Source of the DNA: an uncultured Ruminococcus sp.
Lineage (GTDB): Bacteria; Bacillota; Clostridia; Oscillospirales; CAG-272
Assembly: GCA_902773455.1 (NCBI GenBank)
Contig: CACYEW010000026.1
Coordinates: 1 to 10,921 of the forward strand
Length of the DNA: 10,921 nt
Reading direction: 5' to 3'
Below the pieces are notes generated by a model. That model was not told the DNA's origin and made no database searches. It saw only the letters and a list, made by a program, of their open reading frames with translations. Shown here in pieces: positions 1 to 8,380 of the stretch (positions within the stretch are counted from its first letter, which is position 1; each line of letters begins with the position of its first letter). Position numbers and translations under genes: made by a program.

Positions 1-586
1 ACATTGCTCTGAATTCACGCAGAAGTTCGGCGTCGTCTGATCCTCCGCGATTATTTAAGAGATCGTTATATTCATCCGATGAAAAGTAGTTGCCGCTGAA
101 AGCAATCGTCAGCAACAGAGTGTCGTCTATATCGTCGTGAGCGCAGTAATCGCAGATATCTTTGAGAGCTTGGCGTAAAGCATCCTCGCTGTCGATATTA
201 TAATGATCCGGATTCATAAAATAAACGTGGGCCTTTTTGATACTCTCATTGTCTATACTGCGGTCTTTTGGTTCCGTTTCTGATGAAGCCGTATCTGTTT
301 TGACATCGGTGACTTCCGTGACCGCCGGCGTATGCTGACCTGCGACGTGTTCGAGATATCTGAGCGCGCCGAACGTCAGGCCGGATACGATCGCGGCGAC
401 GATGAACACGCCGGCGATCTGCAAAAACGGCGAGCCGAAAACGCCTTTGTGCTCTTTATATACGGTCTTTTTTCCGGCGCTGCCGGCTTTATGCTGCACG
501 CGGTTGTATTCAATATTCTTTTCTATACCCGAACAGCCTTCTTCCGCCCACGCTTCGGCTTTTTCGATATCAAAATTCTTTTTCAT
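1..586 (-). CDS. Single-pass membrane protein, candidate anti-sigma factor (partial, C-terminus beyond window)
   Basis: The frame is open from an ATG at 586 to the window edge, giving 195 codons without a stop. The first 50 or so residues are hydrophilic and begin MKKNFDIEKAEAWAEEG. A hydrophobic helix follows at about residues 54-77, then a Thr/Ser/Glu-rich linker (about 85-115) and an acidic outer domain that I do not recognise, which contains CDYC at 145-148. The start lies 8 bp after the stop of the ECF sigma gene at 595-1068, so the two are almost certainly cotranscribed. Its Shine-Dalgarno is weak (TAGGTG overlapping the sigma stop), which suggests translational coupling. A short cytoplasmic segment, one helix and an outer domain directly downstream of an ECF sigma gene is the usual design of a clostridial anti-sigma factor. 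No zinc-finger (ZAS) motif is visible. The anti-sigma role is inferred from position and topology, not from a recognised domain. Confidence 0.72.
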   Translation of the reverse strand, partial: MKKNFDIEKAEAWAEEGCSGIEKNIEYNRVQHKAGSAGKKTVYKEHKGVFGSPFLQIAGVFIVAAIVSGLTFGALRYLEHVAGQHTPAVTEVTDVKTDTASSETEPKDRSIDNESIKKAHVYFMNPDHYNIDSEDALRQALKDICDYCAHDDIDDTLLLTIAFSGNYFSSDEYNDLLNNRGGSDDAELLREFRAM

Positions 587-594
587 TTCAGCAC

Positions 595-1068
595 CTATTT
601 AAGCCCTTTCATAGCCGACATTTTTTGCAGCGCCCTGTAATACTTCGTCTTTACGGTATCGGGTTTTTTATCCGTCATCTTTGCGATATCGGCAAGAGTG
701 TAGCCGTACAGAAAACGAAGCGTGAGTATGCGGCGCTGTTCTTCGTCGATCTTCGCACGGTTGAGGATATCGAAAAATTCAAGGTCCGATCTGTCGGTCT
801 CGGATTTGAAATTCTCCGACAGCTCGTCAAGGCTGCCGTAACGGCGGTTTCTGCGCCGTATCATCTTAGCCTGACTGTACGTGATCTTTAGCAGCCACGC
901 GTCGAATTTAGTCTCGTCGCGCAGCTCGTCTCTGTGTTCCCACGCGTATAAAAGCGCGTCGGCGACTGCGTCGCGCGCGTCTTCTGCGTTGGCGGTCACG
1001 GAGAACGCCGCTATATAAAGCCGTTTTTCGGATACCGACACGGCGGCGGCGAATTCATCGCGGGTCAT
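595..1068 (-). CDS. ECF-type RNA polymerase sigma factor (sigma-70 family), 157 aa
   Basis: This is a small alternative sigma factor that would direct RNA polymerase to a limited promoter set. Region 2 spans about residues 10-75, with the acidic DAVADALLYAWEHRDEL stretch typical of region 2.2. A short linker follows, and region 4 spans about 97-150, with a helix-turn-helix around YTLADIAKMTDKKPDTVKTK. There is no region 1 or 3, as expected for the ECF class. I chose the ATG at 1068 rather than the one at 1095 because AAGGAG (1075-1080) lies 6 nt before it. The upstream ATG would add nine residues (MNAEKKEKS) that contribute nothing to the fold. The likely partner is the membrane protein starting at 586, 8 bp downstream. 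The leader at 1096-1136 looks like an ECF-type promoter, so autoregulation is plausible. The sigma assignment is firm; the regulon and inducing signal are unknown. Confidence 0.9.
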   Translation of the reverse strand: MTRDEFAAAVSVSEKRLYIAAFSVTANAEDARDAVADALLYAWEHRDELRDETKFDAWLLKITYSQAKMIRRRNRRYGSLDELSENFKSETDRSDLEFFDILNRAKIDEEQRRILTLRFLYGYTLADIAKMTDKKPDTVKTKYYRALQKMSAMKGLK

Positions 1069-1074
1069 ACTCTT

Positions 1075-1080
1075 CTCCTT
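1075..1080 (-). promoter_or_regulatory. Ribosome-binding site fixing the start of the left ECF sigma gene
   Basis: On the minus strand AAGGAG is followed by 6 nt and the ATG at 1068. No comparable site precedes the alternative ATG at 1095, so this site decides the start. Confidence 0.8.
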
Positions 1081-1102
1081 TTTTTCGGCATTCACATATA
1101 AG

Positions 1103-1128
1103 GTGCTTCAAAGGCTCAAAAAGTTTCA
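1103..1128 (-). promoter_or_regulatory. Putative ECF-type promoter of the left sigma/anti-sigma unit
   Basis: Reading the minus strand, TGAAAC (1123-1128) matches the -35 hexamer of many Firmicutes ECF promoters. It is followed by a TTTTTGAG tract, and 16 nt downstream by GCAC at about 1103-1106 where a CGTC-like -10 would be expected. The -35 lies inside a perfect 7-bp inverted repeat, AAAGTTT-CAA-AAACTTT (plus-strand positions 1120-1136). No good sigma-A -35/-10 pair is seen between the sigma gene and the terminator at 1172. The -10 match is imperfect, so this is a candidate only. Confidence 0.45.
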
Positions 1129-1164
1129 AAAACTTTATCGGGAGGCAGAAAATTTTCGTTTTGT

Positions 1165-1194
1165 ATAAATAAAGCCGGGCGTTCGGCTCGGCTT
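1165..1194 (-). terminator. Probable intrinsic terminator of the argS operon
   Basis: On the minus strand AAGCCGAGC pairs with GCCCGGCTT (plus positions 1172-1194) around a 5-nt loop with one A/C mismatch. TATTTATA follows, a weak U-tract. The stem overlaps the TGA stop (1194-1196) of the last operon gene. The poor U-tract means some read-through into the left sigma gene is possible. Confidence 0.6.
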
Positions 1195-2828
1195 CAATAT
1201 ATCATATAGCGTTCAAGTCCGTATGCTGACGTGAACTCTTCAAGGCACATTCCCGTGCCGGTCATCCTTATCGCGGCGTATCTGCCGACGTAGCGGATCG
1301 TGAACGGTCTGTATTTTTCGCCGGTGATCTTCTCTTTATCTTTCGGATATCTTACGATAAAGCCGAATCTGGCGGCGTTTTCGGAAAGCCAGCTCTCCAT
1401 TCTCTGCTCGTCTGCGTTGAGTTTCGTCTTGTTTTCAGCCATATCGACCGTCAGACCGAGCAGGCGTTCGTCGGAGGCGGGGTCGTCTTTTGCCGAATTT
1501 TCAAGCGTAACGTAACCGCCCGAAACGGCAAAGCCTATCACTCCGTCGGCTCTCGCTTCGGCGATAAGCGCTTCAAGCGATTTTGCGGCGTTCTGCCGCA
1601 GCGTTACCGGGATGTCGCCGTTCTGCGCAGGCGCCGGCGTAAGATCCGCAAACGTATACGTTCCCGACGCTTTTCTTTCGCCGTTTATCAGCGTGATATA
1701 CGAATACGGCTCGGAAGGAGCGATATACTTTTCGTAAGACGTTACGTCTATTTTATAATTTATATCCGAAAGGCTCGGATCTATTGCCGATTCGTCGATC
1801 TTGTCGAGAGTTTTTGCCTGCTTTATACGGAACGTAACGGGCTCGTATATCGGAGAGGCGCCGGAAAGCTTTACCGCGCTTTCGTTCAGAACCTTTTTGT
1901 AAACCGTTATTTTACTGCGCGAATCGTCGGTCTCAGGCTCGTATTCGCATACGATCCCGGTCGCGTAATCAACGAAAAACTCCATCGGGATATAGAGCTT
2001 CGCGTCCTCGTAAAACGAAGGCGCCGAAAGCCGTATATCGGTCTTGTTTACCTCTGCGGTGACGGTGCCGGCGTAAAACAGAACGGTATCGTTGCCTTTA
2101 TCGGGCGATATGTATTTTATTTCTTTATTATTGCCCGTTACGGTAAAGCCGCAGAGAGTCACGAGATCGTTGCCGCAGACGTAGACCGTACCGTTTCTTA
2201 TCAGCTCATCGTACGGTATCCTCGTCGAATTATCCGACATACCGACCTGATATGCGATATTCTTATGGGTAACCTTTTTCGAATATCCCGTAATTATGTA
2301 GATCGCCGCGACGCTTACGGAAAACAGAACGGCGGCGACGAGCAGCGTGGCGAGAGACATCAGCCCGAGCTTTGAGAGCTTCATTCTTCTTGCCGCTCTT
2401 TCGGCGTGGATCCGCTCTCTGTCGATTTCGTGCTCTTTCGTGCTTTTTTCTTTCTTATACTCTTCTCTTATTTTCGAACGTCTTCTGTCCGGTATTCTTT
2501 TTCTGTCTCTTTCGGTATCCTTTTTATACGGTTTGCCGTATTTCGGGTGGATCTTCGGTCCGGGTTCTTTTTCTTTTTCCGGCTCCGGTTTTTTCACCGG
2601 CTGTTTTGCCGTTTTTTTATTTGTTTTCTTTTGTTTTTTCTCTTGCCCGCCCTTTTCTTCTTCGGCTTTTCTCTTCTCTGTGAGTTCTTCTTCGAGTCGT
2701 TTTTGTTCGGCCTCGAGCTCGGCTTTACGTTTTTCCTCTTCCTCTTTTTTCTGCTTTTCCAGGGCAGCTTTATGGCGGTACATAAAATCAAACTCACCGA
2801 ACATATCTTTGTCAAGATCGTTTTTCAT
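1194..2828 (-). CDS. Membrane-anchored degenerate VanY-like (M15B) protein with stalk domain and charged cytoplasmic arm, 544 aa
   Basis: Residues 1-150 are an extremely charged cytoplasmic arm: Lys/Glu coiled-coil to about residue 70, then Lys/Arg/Pro-rich. A membrane helix follows at about 154-180. Residues about 195-312 resemble a copper-amine-oxidase-N-like stalk domain (IPMEFFVDYATGIVCEYEP, then SKITVYKK). Residues about 375-535 align with VanY-type D-Ala-D-Ala carboxypeptidases through WLSENAARFGFIVRYPKDKE and IRYVG. The active-site motifs are changed. SGYR is SGGY (436-439). The first zinc His of SxHxxGxxxD is Arg455, although Asp462 remains. The E-x-W-H motif is R-P-F-T (507-510). I infer a non-catalytic wall-binding or sensing protein. 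GGAGG 8 nt before the ATG supports the start. It lies 16 bp after murQ, as the last gene of the operon. The fold call comes from recalled motifs and is good; the function is unknown. Confidence 0.75.
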   Translation of the reverse strand: MKNDLDKDMFGEFDFMYRHKAALEKQKKEEEEKRKAELEAEQKRLEEELTEKRKAEEEKGGQEKKQKKTNKKTAKQPVKKPEPEKEKEPGPKIHPKYGKPYKKDTERDRKRIPDRRRSKIREEYKKEKSTKEHEIDRERIHAERAARRMKLSKLGLMSLATLLVAAVLFSVSVAAIYIITGYSKKVTHKNIAYQVGMSDNSTRIPYDELIRNGTVYVCGNDLVTLCGFTVTGNNKEIKYISPDKGNDTVLFYAGTVTAEVNKTDIRLSAPSFYEDAKLYIPMEFFVDYATGIVCEYEPETDDSRSKITVYKKVLNESAVKLSGASPIYEPVTFRIKQAKTLDKIDESAIDPSLSDINYKIDVTSYEKYIAPSEPYSYITLINGERKASGTYTFADLTPAPAQNGDIPVTLRQNAAKSLEALIAEARADGVIGFAVSGGYVTLENSAKDDPASDERLLGLTVDMAENKTKLNADEQRMESWLSENAARFGFIVRYPKDKEKITGEKYRPFTIRYVGRYAAIRMTGTGMCLEEFTSAYGLERYMIY

Positions 2829-2844
2829 TAGTACCGCCTCCTTT

Positions 2845-3669
2845 TTATTTTTTATATTTGTCTATTACCGCTCTTATGCTGAAATCGTTTTTTTCCAACA
2901 GCCCGTACGCCTCTTCCGGTTCGATACCGAGTATCTCCGCGGTTATATTGGCGCATCTTGCTTTGAGCTTGTCGTTTGACGGGTTTACGCAGATCATCAG
3001 ATTTTCGTAAACTCTGCCGGTTTTTATCATCGCGCAGGTCGAGAGCATATTGAGTATCAGCTTCTGATACGTGCCGGCTTTCAGCCTTGTCGATCCGGTC
3101 ACGACTTCGGGACCGGTGTCGGCTGAGAGCCTTATATCAGCCGCTTGATCTATCGGACTGCCCGGAGTCGACGTTATCGAGCAGACGGTCGCTCCGGCTT
3201 CCTTTGCCGCCGCCATGGCGCCTAACACGTACGGCGTTCTGCCGCTCGCGGCTATGCCTACGAGCACGTCGTTACACGCCAGATTTCTCTGCTTTATCTC
3301 TTCATAACCGGCTTCGCAGCTGTCTTCCGCGCCTTCGGAGCTTCGCCTCAGCGCTTTGTCGCCGCCGGCGATTATTCCGACCACGAGCGACGGATCCACG
3401 CCGAACGTAGGCGGGCATTCGCTCGCGTCAAGGACGCCGAGCCTGCCGCTCGTACCGGCGCCGATATAGTACAGGTGACCGCCTGACTCGAATGCGCCGG
3501 CGATCTTATCTACGGCAAGCGCGACCTGCGGCAGAACGCCGTCGACGGCGTCGAATGCCCGCCGGCTCTCCGCGTGCATGAGCGCGACCATTTCGCTTGT
3601 CGGAAGTCTGTCTATATGCGTGGTGTTCGGATTTCTTTTTTCCGTGTTTATTTTATCCGTTTTTATCAT
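2845..3669 (-). CDS. murQ: N-acetylmuramic acid 6-phosphate etherase, 274 aa
   Basis: MurQ cleaves the D-lactyl ether of MurNAc-6-phosphate, giving GlcNAc-6-phosphate and D-lactate. This is a cytoplasmic step of peptidoglycan recycling or MurNAc use. Family signatures are clear: TEKRNPNT near the N-terminus, the SIS-domain sugar-phosphate loop YIGAGTSGRLGVLDASECPP (68-87), GIAASGRTPYV, and GPEVVTGSTRLKAGT with NMLST. Glu84 and Glu115 sit where the E. coli catalytic pair (Glu83/Glu114) lies. Family members are usually about 300 aa. This one ends some 25-30 residues early, after a single C-terminal helical segment (ILGIEPEEAYGLLEKN). The start is one base after the hppA stop and has no strong Shine-Dalgarno, so translation is probably coupled to hppA. 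No PTS MurNAc transporter or NagZ gene is in view, which fits recycling of its own wall fragments. Confidence 0.93.
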   Translation of the reverse strand: MIKTDKINTEKRNPNTTHIDRLPTSEMVALMHAESRRAFDAVDGVLPQVALAVDKIAGAFESGGHLYYIGAGTSGRLGVLDASECPPTFGVDPSLVVGIIAGGDKALRRSSEGAEDSCEAGYEEIKQRNLACNDVLVGIAASGRTPYVLGAMAAAKEAGATVCSITSTPGSPIDQAADIRLSADTGPEVVTGSTRLKAGTYQKLILNMLSTCAMIKTGRVYENLMICVNPSNDKLKARCANITAEILGIEPEEAYGLLEKNDFSIRAVIDKYKK

Positions 3670-3670
3670 A

Positions 3671-5785
<2,115 letters not shown>

Positions 5786-5803
5786 ATAATGCCTCCGGTA
5801 TTA

Positions 5804-6532
5804 TCATTCCTCGTTTTCGAGATTGTGCCAGAAATCTGTCACGTCATCGTTTTCTTCGAGTTTTTCAATAAGCAGATTCATTTTACGCAGCTGTTCCTCG
5901 TCGGTGAGGGTCACGTACATCGACGGGATCTTCTCCTGCTCGGAAGAAAGGATCTTGTATCCCTTTTCGGTCAGAGCCGCGGTAACGGCGTCAAGATCCT
6001 CGGGAGCCGTGGTGATCTCAAAAGCTTCGTCAGTCGCGTCGAAATCCTCGGCGCCGGCTTCGAGAGCGGAATCCATTACCTCGTCTTCGGAGACCTTGCC
6101 GTCGTTTTCGACTATGATCGTACCTTTATCGGTGAACAGATACGAAACGCAGCCGGTCTGACCGAGATTGCCGCCGAATTTATCGAAATAGTGGCGTATA
6201 TCGCCGCCGGTACGGTTTCGGTTGTCGGTCATGGCTTCGACGATGACGGCGACTCCGCCTATGCCGTAGCCCTCGTAAATGACCTTTTCGTACGCTACGC
6301 TGTCGGCGCCGCTCGCTTTTTTGATGATGCGGTCGATATTGTCGTTCGGTACGTTATTGGCTTTGGCTTTTGAGATGAGGTCGCGGAGTTTGCTGTTCGA
6401 AACGGGATCGGGACCGCCTTCGCGGACGGCTATCGCCATTTCCTTGCCTATTTTGGTGAAGACTTTCGCTCTTGCGGCGTCGGTCTTCTCTTTTTTATGC
6501 ATTATGTTTTTCCATTTGCTGTGTCCTGACAT
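5804..6532 (-). CDS. yebC: YebC/PmpR (TACO1) family protein, 242 aa
   Basis: The opening MSGHSKWKNIMHKKEKTDAAR, followed by KVFTKIGKEMAIAVREGG and NVPNDNIDRIIKKA, is diagnostic of the family. The length (242 aa) is normal. Three domains are expected: an N-terminal helical bundle and two alpha/beta domains, the last including TDEAFEITTAPEDLDAVTAALTEKGY. Members were first described as DNA-binding regulators. Work on TACO1 and bacterial YebC points to a ribosome-associated role, helping translation through proline-rich stretches, so the name transcriptional regulator should be used with care. GGAGG at 6541-6545 lies 8 nt before the ATG and directly after the argS stop (6548-6550), so the two genes are tightly linked. 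Neighbouring argS and hppA fit a translation-linked role. Identity is certain; the precise role in this organism is not. Confidence 0.97.
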   Translation of the reverse strand: MSGHSKWKNIMHKKEKTDAARAKVFTKIGKEMAIAVREGGPDPVSNSKLRDLISKAKANNVPNDNIDRIIKKASGADSVAYEKVIYEGYGIGGVAVIVEAMTDNRNRTGGDIRHYFDKFGGNLGQTGCVSYLFTDKGTIIVENDGKVSEDEVMDSALEAGAEDFDATDEAFEITTAPEDLDAVTAALTEKGYKILSSEQEKIPSMYVTLTDEEQLRKMNLLIEKLEENDDVTDFWHNLENEE

Positions 6533-6547
6533 TTTTATATCCTCCGA

Positions 6548-8254
6548 TCAGATTTTTTCCGGGTGTTTTACGCATATCAGTTCAAGCGCGGACGCAAGAA
6601 CCTTATTCGTGCATTCCACGAGCTCGATACGCTGAGCTTTCGTCGTACCGTCTTCGGCGGAGAGCACCTTGCAGTTGTGATAGAAACGGTTGAACGCGGC
6701 GCAAAGATCGAGCGCGTAACGCGTTATGATCGACGGCTCGTAATCGTGCAGAGCCGCGTCGAACGTTTCGGGAAACAGGGAGAGCGTTTTTGCGAGAGCA
6801 AATTCGTCGTCGTTCTGATCCGAAAACGCTTTTTCGGTTTGTTCCGCCTTTTTTAATATCGCGCACGTACGGGCGTACGTATACTGCGCGTACGGTCCGG
6901 TGTTGCCGTCGAAATTGAGCGCGTCTTCAAGCACGAAATTGATATCGCGCATACGGTTGCTCGACAGGTAGTAGAACACCACCGCGCCTACTCCGACCGC
7001 TTCCGCGACCTCTTTATTGCCTTTCAAGGCGGGGTTTTTCTCATCCATTATCGCGGCGGCTTTTTCGATCGCTTCGGCAAACAGATCTTTCAGCAGTACG
7101 ACGTTGCCCGTTCTCGTTGCGAGCTTTTCGCCGTTTAACGATACGGTGCCGTACGGTACGTGGACGAGGTCTTTATACCATTCCCTGCCCATCAGTTCAA
7201 GCACCTTGAACCATTGCGCGAAGTGCAGGCACTGACCTGCCGACGTGACGTATATGCACTTATCGAAATCGAACGTTTTCTTTCTGTATATCGCCGCGGC
7301 GATATCTCTCGTCGGGTAAAGGGTCGAGCCGTCGCGTTTGAGTATCAGGCACGGCGGCATACCGTATTGCTCGAGATCGACGATCGAGGCGCCGTCGTCA
7401 AGCGTGAGAAGACCCTTTTCTTTAAGCTCTTCGACCACGGCGGGCATTTTATCCGTATAGAAGCTTTCGCCTGTGTAATAGTCGAATTCGATATCGAGCT
7501 GTTTATACGTCTTTTTGTATTCGGTTATGCTGATGTCGATGAACCAGCGCCAGAGCGCCGTAATTTCGGGGTCGCCGTGTTCGAGCGAGGTGAACGCGGC
7601 TCTCGCCTCGTCTTCAAGCCCGGGATCGTTTTTCGCTTCGTCGTGGAATTTCACGTAGAGCCGGACGAGCTCGTCAATGCCCTTATCTTCGACCGCCGCT
7701 TTGTCGCCCCATTTGCGGTACGCGACGGTAAGCTTGCCGAACTGCGTTCCCCAGTCGCCTAAATGGTTGACGCCGATACATTTATATCCGGCGAATTCGT
7801 GCATCTTTTTGAGCGAATGACCGATGACGGTCGTTCCGAGGTGACCTATGTGGAACGGTTTTGCCACGTTCGGGGACGAATAGTCGAGCACGACCGTTTT
7901 GCCTTCTCCGTCCGTCTTACTACCGTACGGCTTGCCGCCGCCGGTTATGTTTTCGTAAAGTCTTTCAAAAAACCTTGCGCGGTCGATCCTGAAATTGAGG
8001 TACGGTCCCGCCGCTTCGGCTTTCGCTATTCCTTCGCACAGAAAGTCTTCGGCAAGCGACGCCGCTATCATCGGCGGAGCCTTGCGGAGCGCCTTGCTCA
8101 GTCTGAAACACGGAAACGCGAGGTCGCCCATTTTGTCGTCGGGCGGGTATTCGAGATACTGAATAAGCTCTTCGGCGTGAAAGCCGTGATCGGGATTGAC
8201 CTCATCGAGCTTTTTCAGTATCGCTTTTACGATATTATTTTTTAATTCTTTCAT
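6548..8254 (-). CDS. argS: Arginyl-tRNA synthetase, 568 aa
   Basis: A class I cytoplasmic enzyme that charges tRNA-Arg with arginine using ATP and releases pyrophosphate. An N-terminal additional domain (residues 1-115) precedes the catalytic Rossmann core, which carries VLDYSSPNVAKPFHIGHLG with the HIGH box at 135-138 and GVNHLGDWGTQFG. The second signature is KLATRTG (378-384), a variant of KMSK; ArgRS enzymes commonly deviate here. The C-terminal helical anticodon-binding (DALR) domain begins near GPYAQYTYARTCAIL (453-467) and ends with the ICVKHPEKI tail. The start is supported by AAGGA about 8 nt upstream. It is the first gene of a five-gene operon with its own sigma-A promoter. The leader is only about 25 nt, which is too short for a T-box, so control by uncharged tRNA is not indicated. 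Confidence 0.98.
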   Translation of the reverse strand: MKELKNNIVKAILKKLDEVNPDHGFHAEELIQYLEYPPDDKMGDLAFPCFRLSKALRKAPPMIAASLAEDFLCEGIAKAEAAGPYLNFRIDRARFFERLYENITGGGKPYGSKTDGEGKTVVLDYSSPNVAKPFHIGHLGTTVIGHSLKKMHEFAGYKCIGVNHLGDWGTQFGKLTVAYRKWGDKAAVEDKGIDELVRLYVKFHDEAKNDPGLEDEARAAFTSLEHGDPEITALWRWFIDISITEYKKTYKQLDIEFDYYTGESFYTDKMPAVVEELKEKGLLTLDDGASIVDLEQYGMPPCLILKRDGSTLYPTRDIAAAIYRKKTFDFDKCIYVTSAGQCLHFAQWFKVLELMGREWYKDLVHVPYGTVSLNGEKLATRTGNVVLLKDLFAEAIEKAAAIMDEKNPALKGNKEVAEAVGVGAVVFYYLSSNRMRDINFVLEDALNFDGNTGPYAQYTYARTCAILKKAEQTEKAFSDQNDDEFALAKTLSLFPETFDAALHDYEPSIITRYALDLCAAFNRFYHNCKVLSAEDGTTKAQRIELVECTNKVLASALELICVKHPEKI

Positions 8255-8285
8255 TTTATCTGTCCTTATCAGTCGGGATTTTTAT

Positions 8286-8314
8286 ATTATATAGTATGAT
8301 TTATAAAAAATCAA
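8286..8314 (-). promoter_or_regulatory. Sigma-A promoter of the argS-yebC-hppA-murQ operon
   Basis: On the minus strand TTGATT (-35, positions 8309-8314) and TATAAT (-10, positions 8286-8291) are separated by exactly 17 bp. Transcription should start near 8279, giving a leader of about 25 nt before the argS ATG. The stretch is AT-rich and sits between the upstream terminator and argS. A good match, not tested. Confidence 0.8.
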
Positions 8315-8344
8315 GAGGTAAATACGATTTTTTTAATATAAATG

Positions 8345-8373
8345 AAAAAAAGCCGCGTAAAAACGGCTTTTTT
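8345..8373 (-). terminator. Strong intrinsic terminator after the right sigma/membrane-protein unit
   Basis: A perfect stem, AAAAAAGCCG with CGGCTTTTTT (8346-8355 and 8364-8373), closes an 8-nt loop. Read on the minus strand it starts 8 nt after the stop of the gene at 8381 and ends in a run of seven T. It is symmetrical enough to work in both directions, but no plus-strand gene feeds into it. Confidence 0.9.
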
Positions 8374-8380
8374 GAGATAA

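Noticed and set aside
1069..1095. Upstream ATG for the left ECF sigma gene
   Set aside because: It has no ribosome site and would place the real Shine-Dalgarno AAGGAG inside the coding sequence.
2347..2979. Plus-strand open frame of 210 codons, very rich in Phe and Ser
   Set aside because: It is the mirror of the Lys/Glu-rich coding stretch of the VanY-like gene (AAG/GAA codons read backwards) and runs into murQ. It has no coherent fold of its own.
5789..6373. Plus-strand open frame of 194 codons opposite yebC
   Set aside because: yebC is certain on the minus strand, and the plus-strand product is a shadow of its acidic coding sequence.
6548..8254. Defective ArgRS because KMSK is replaced by KLATR
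   Set aside because: Departure from KMSK is common in arginyl-tRNA synthetases; HIGH and all other core motifs are intact.
8255..8345. T-box riboswitch upstream of argS
   Set aside because: The predicted leader is only about 25 nt, with no T-box sequence or antiterminator structure; the hairpin at 8345-8373 lies upstream of the argS promoter and belongs to the previous gene.
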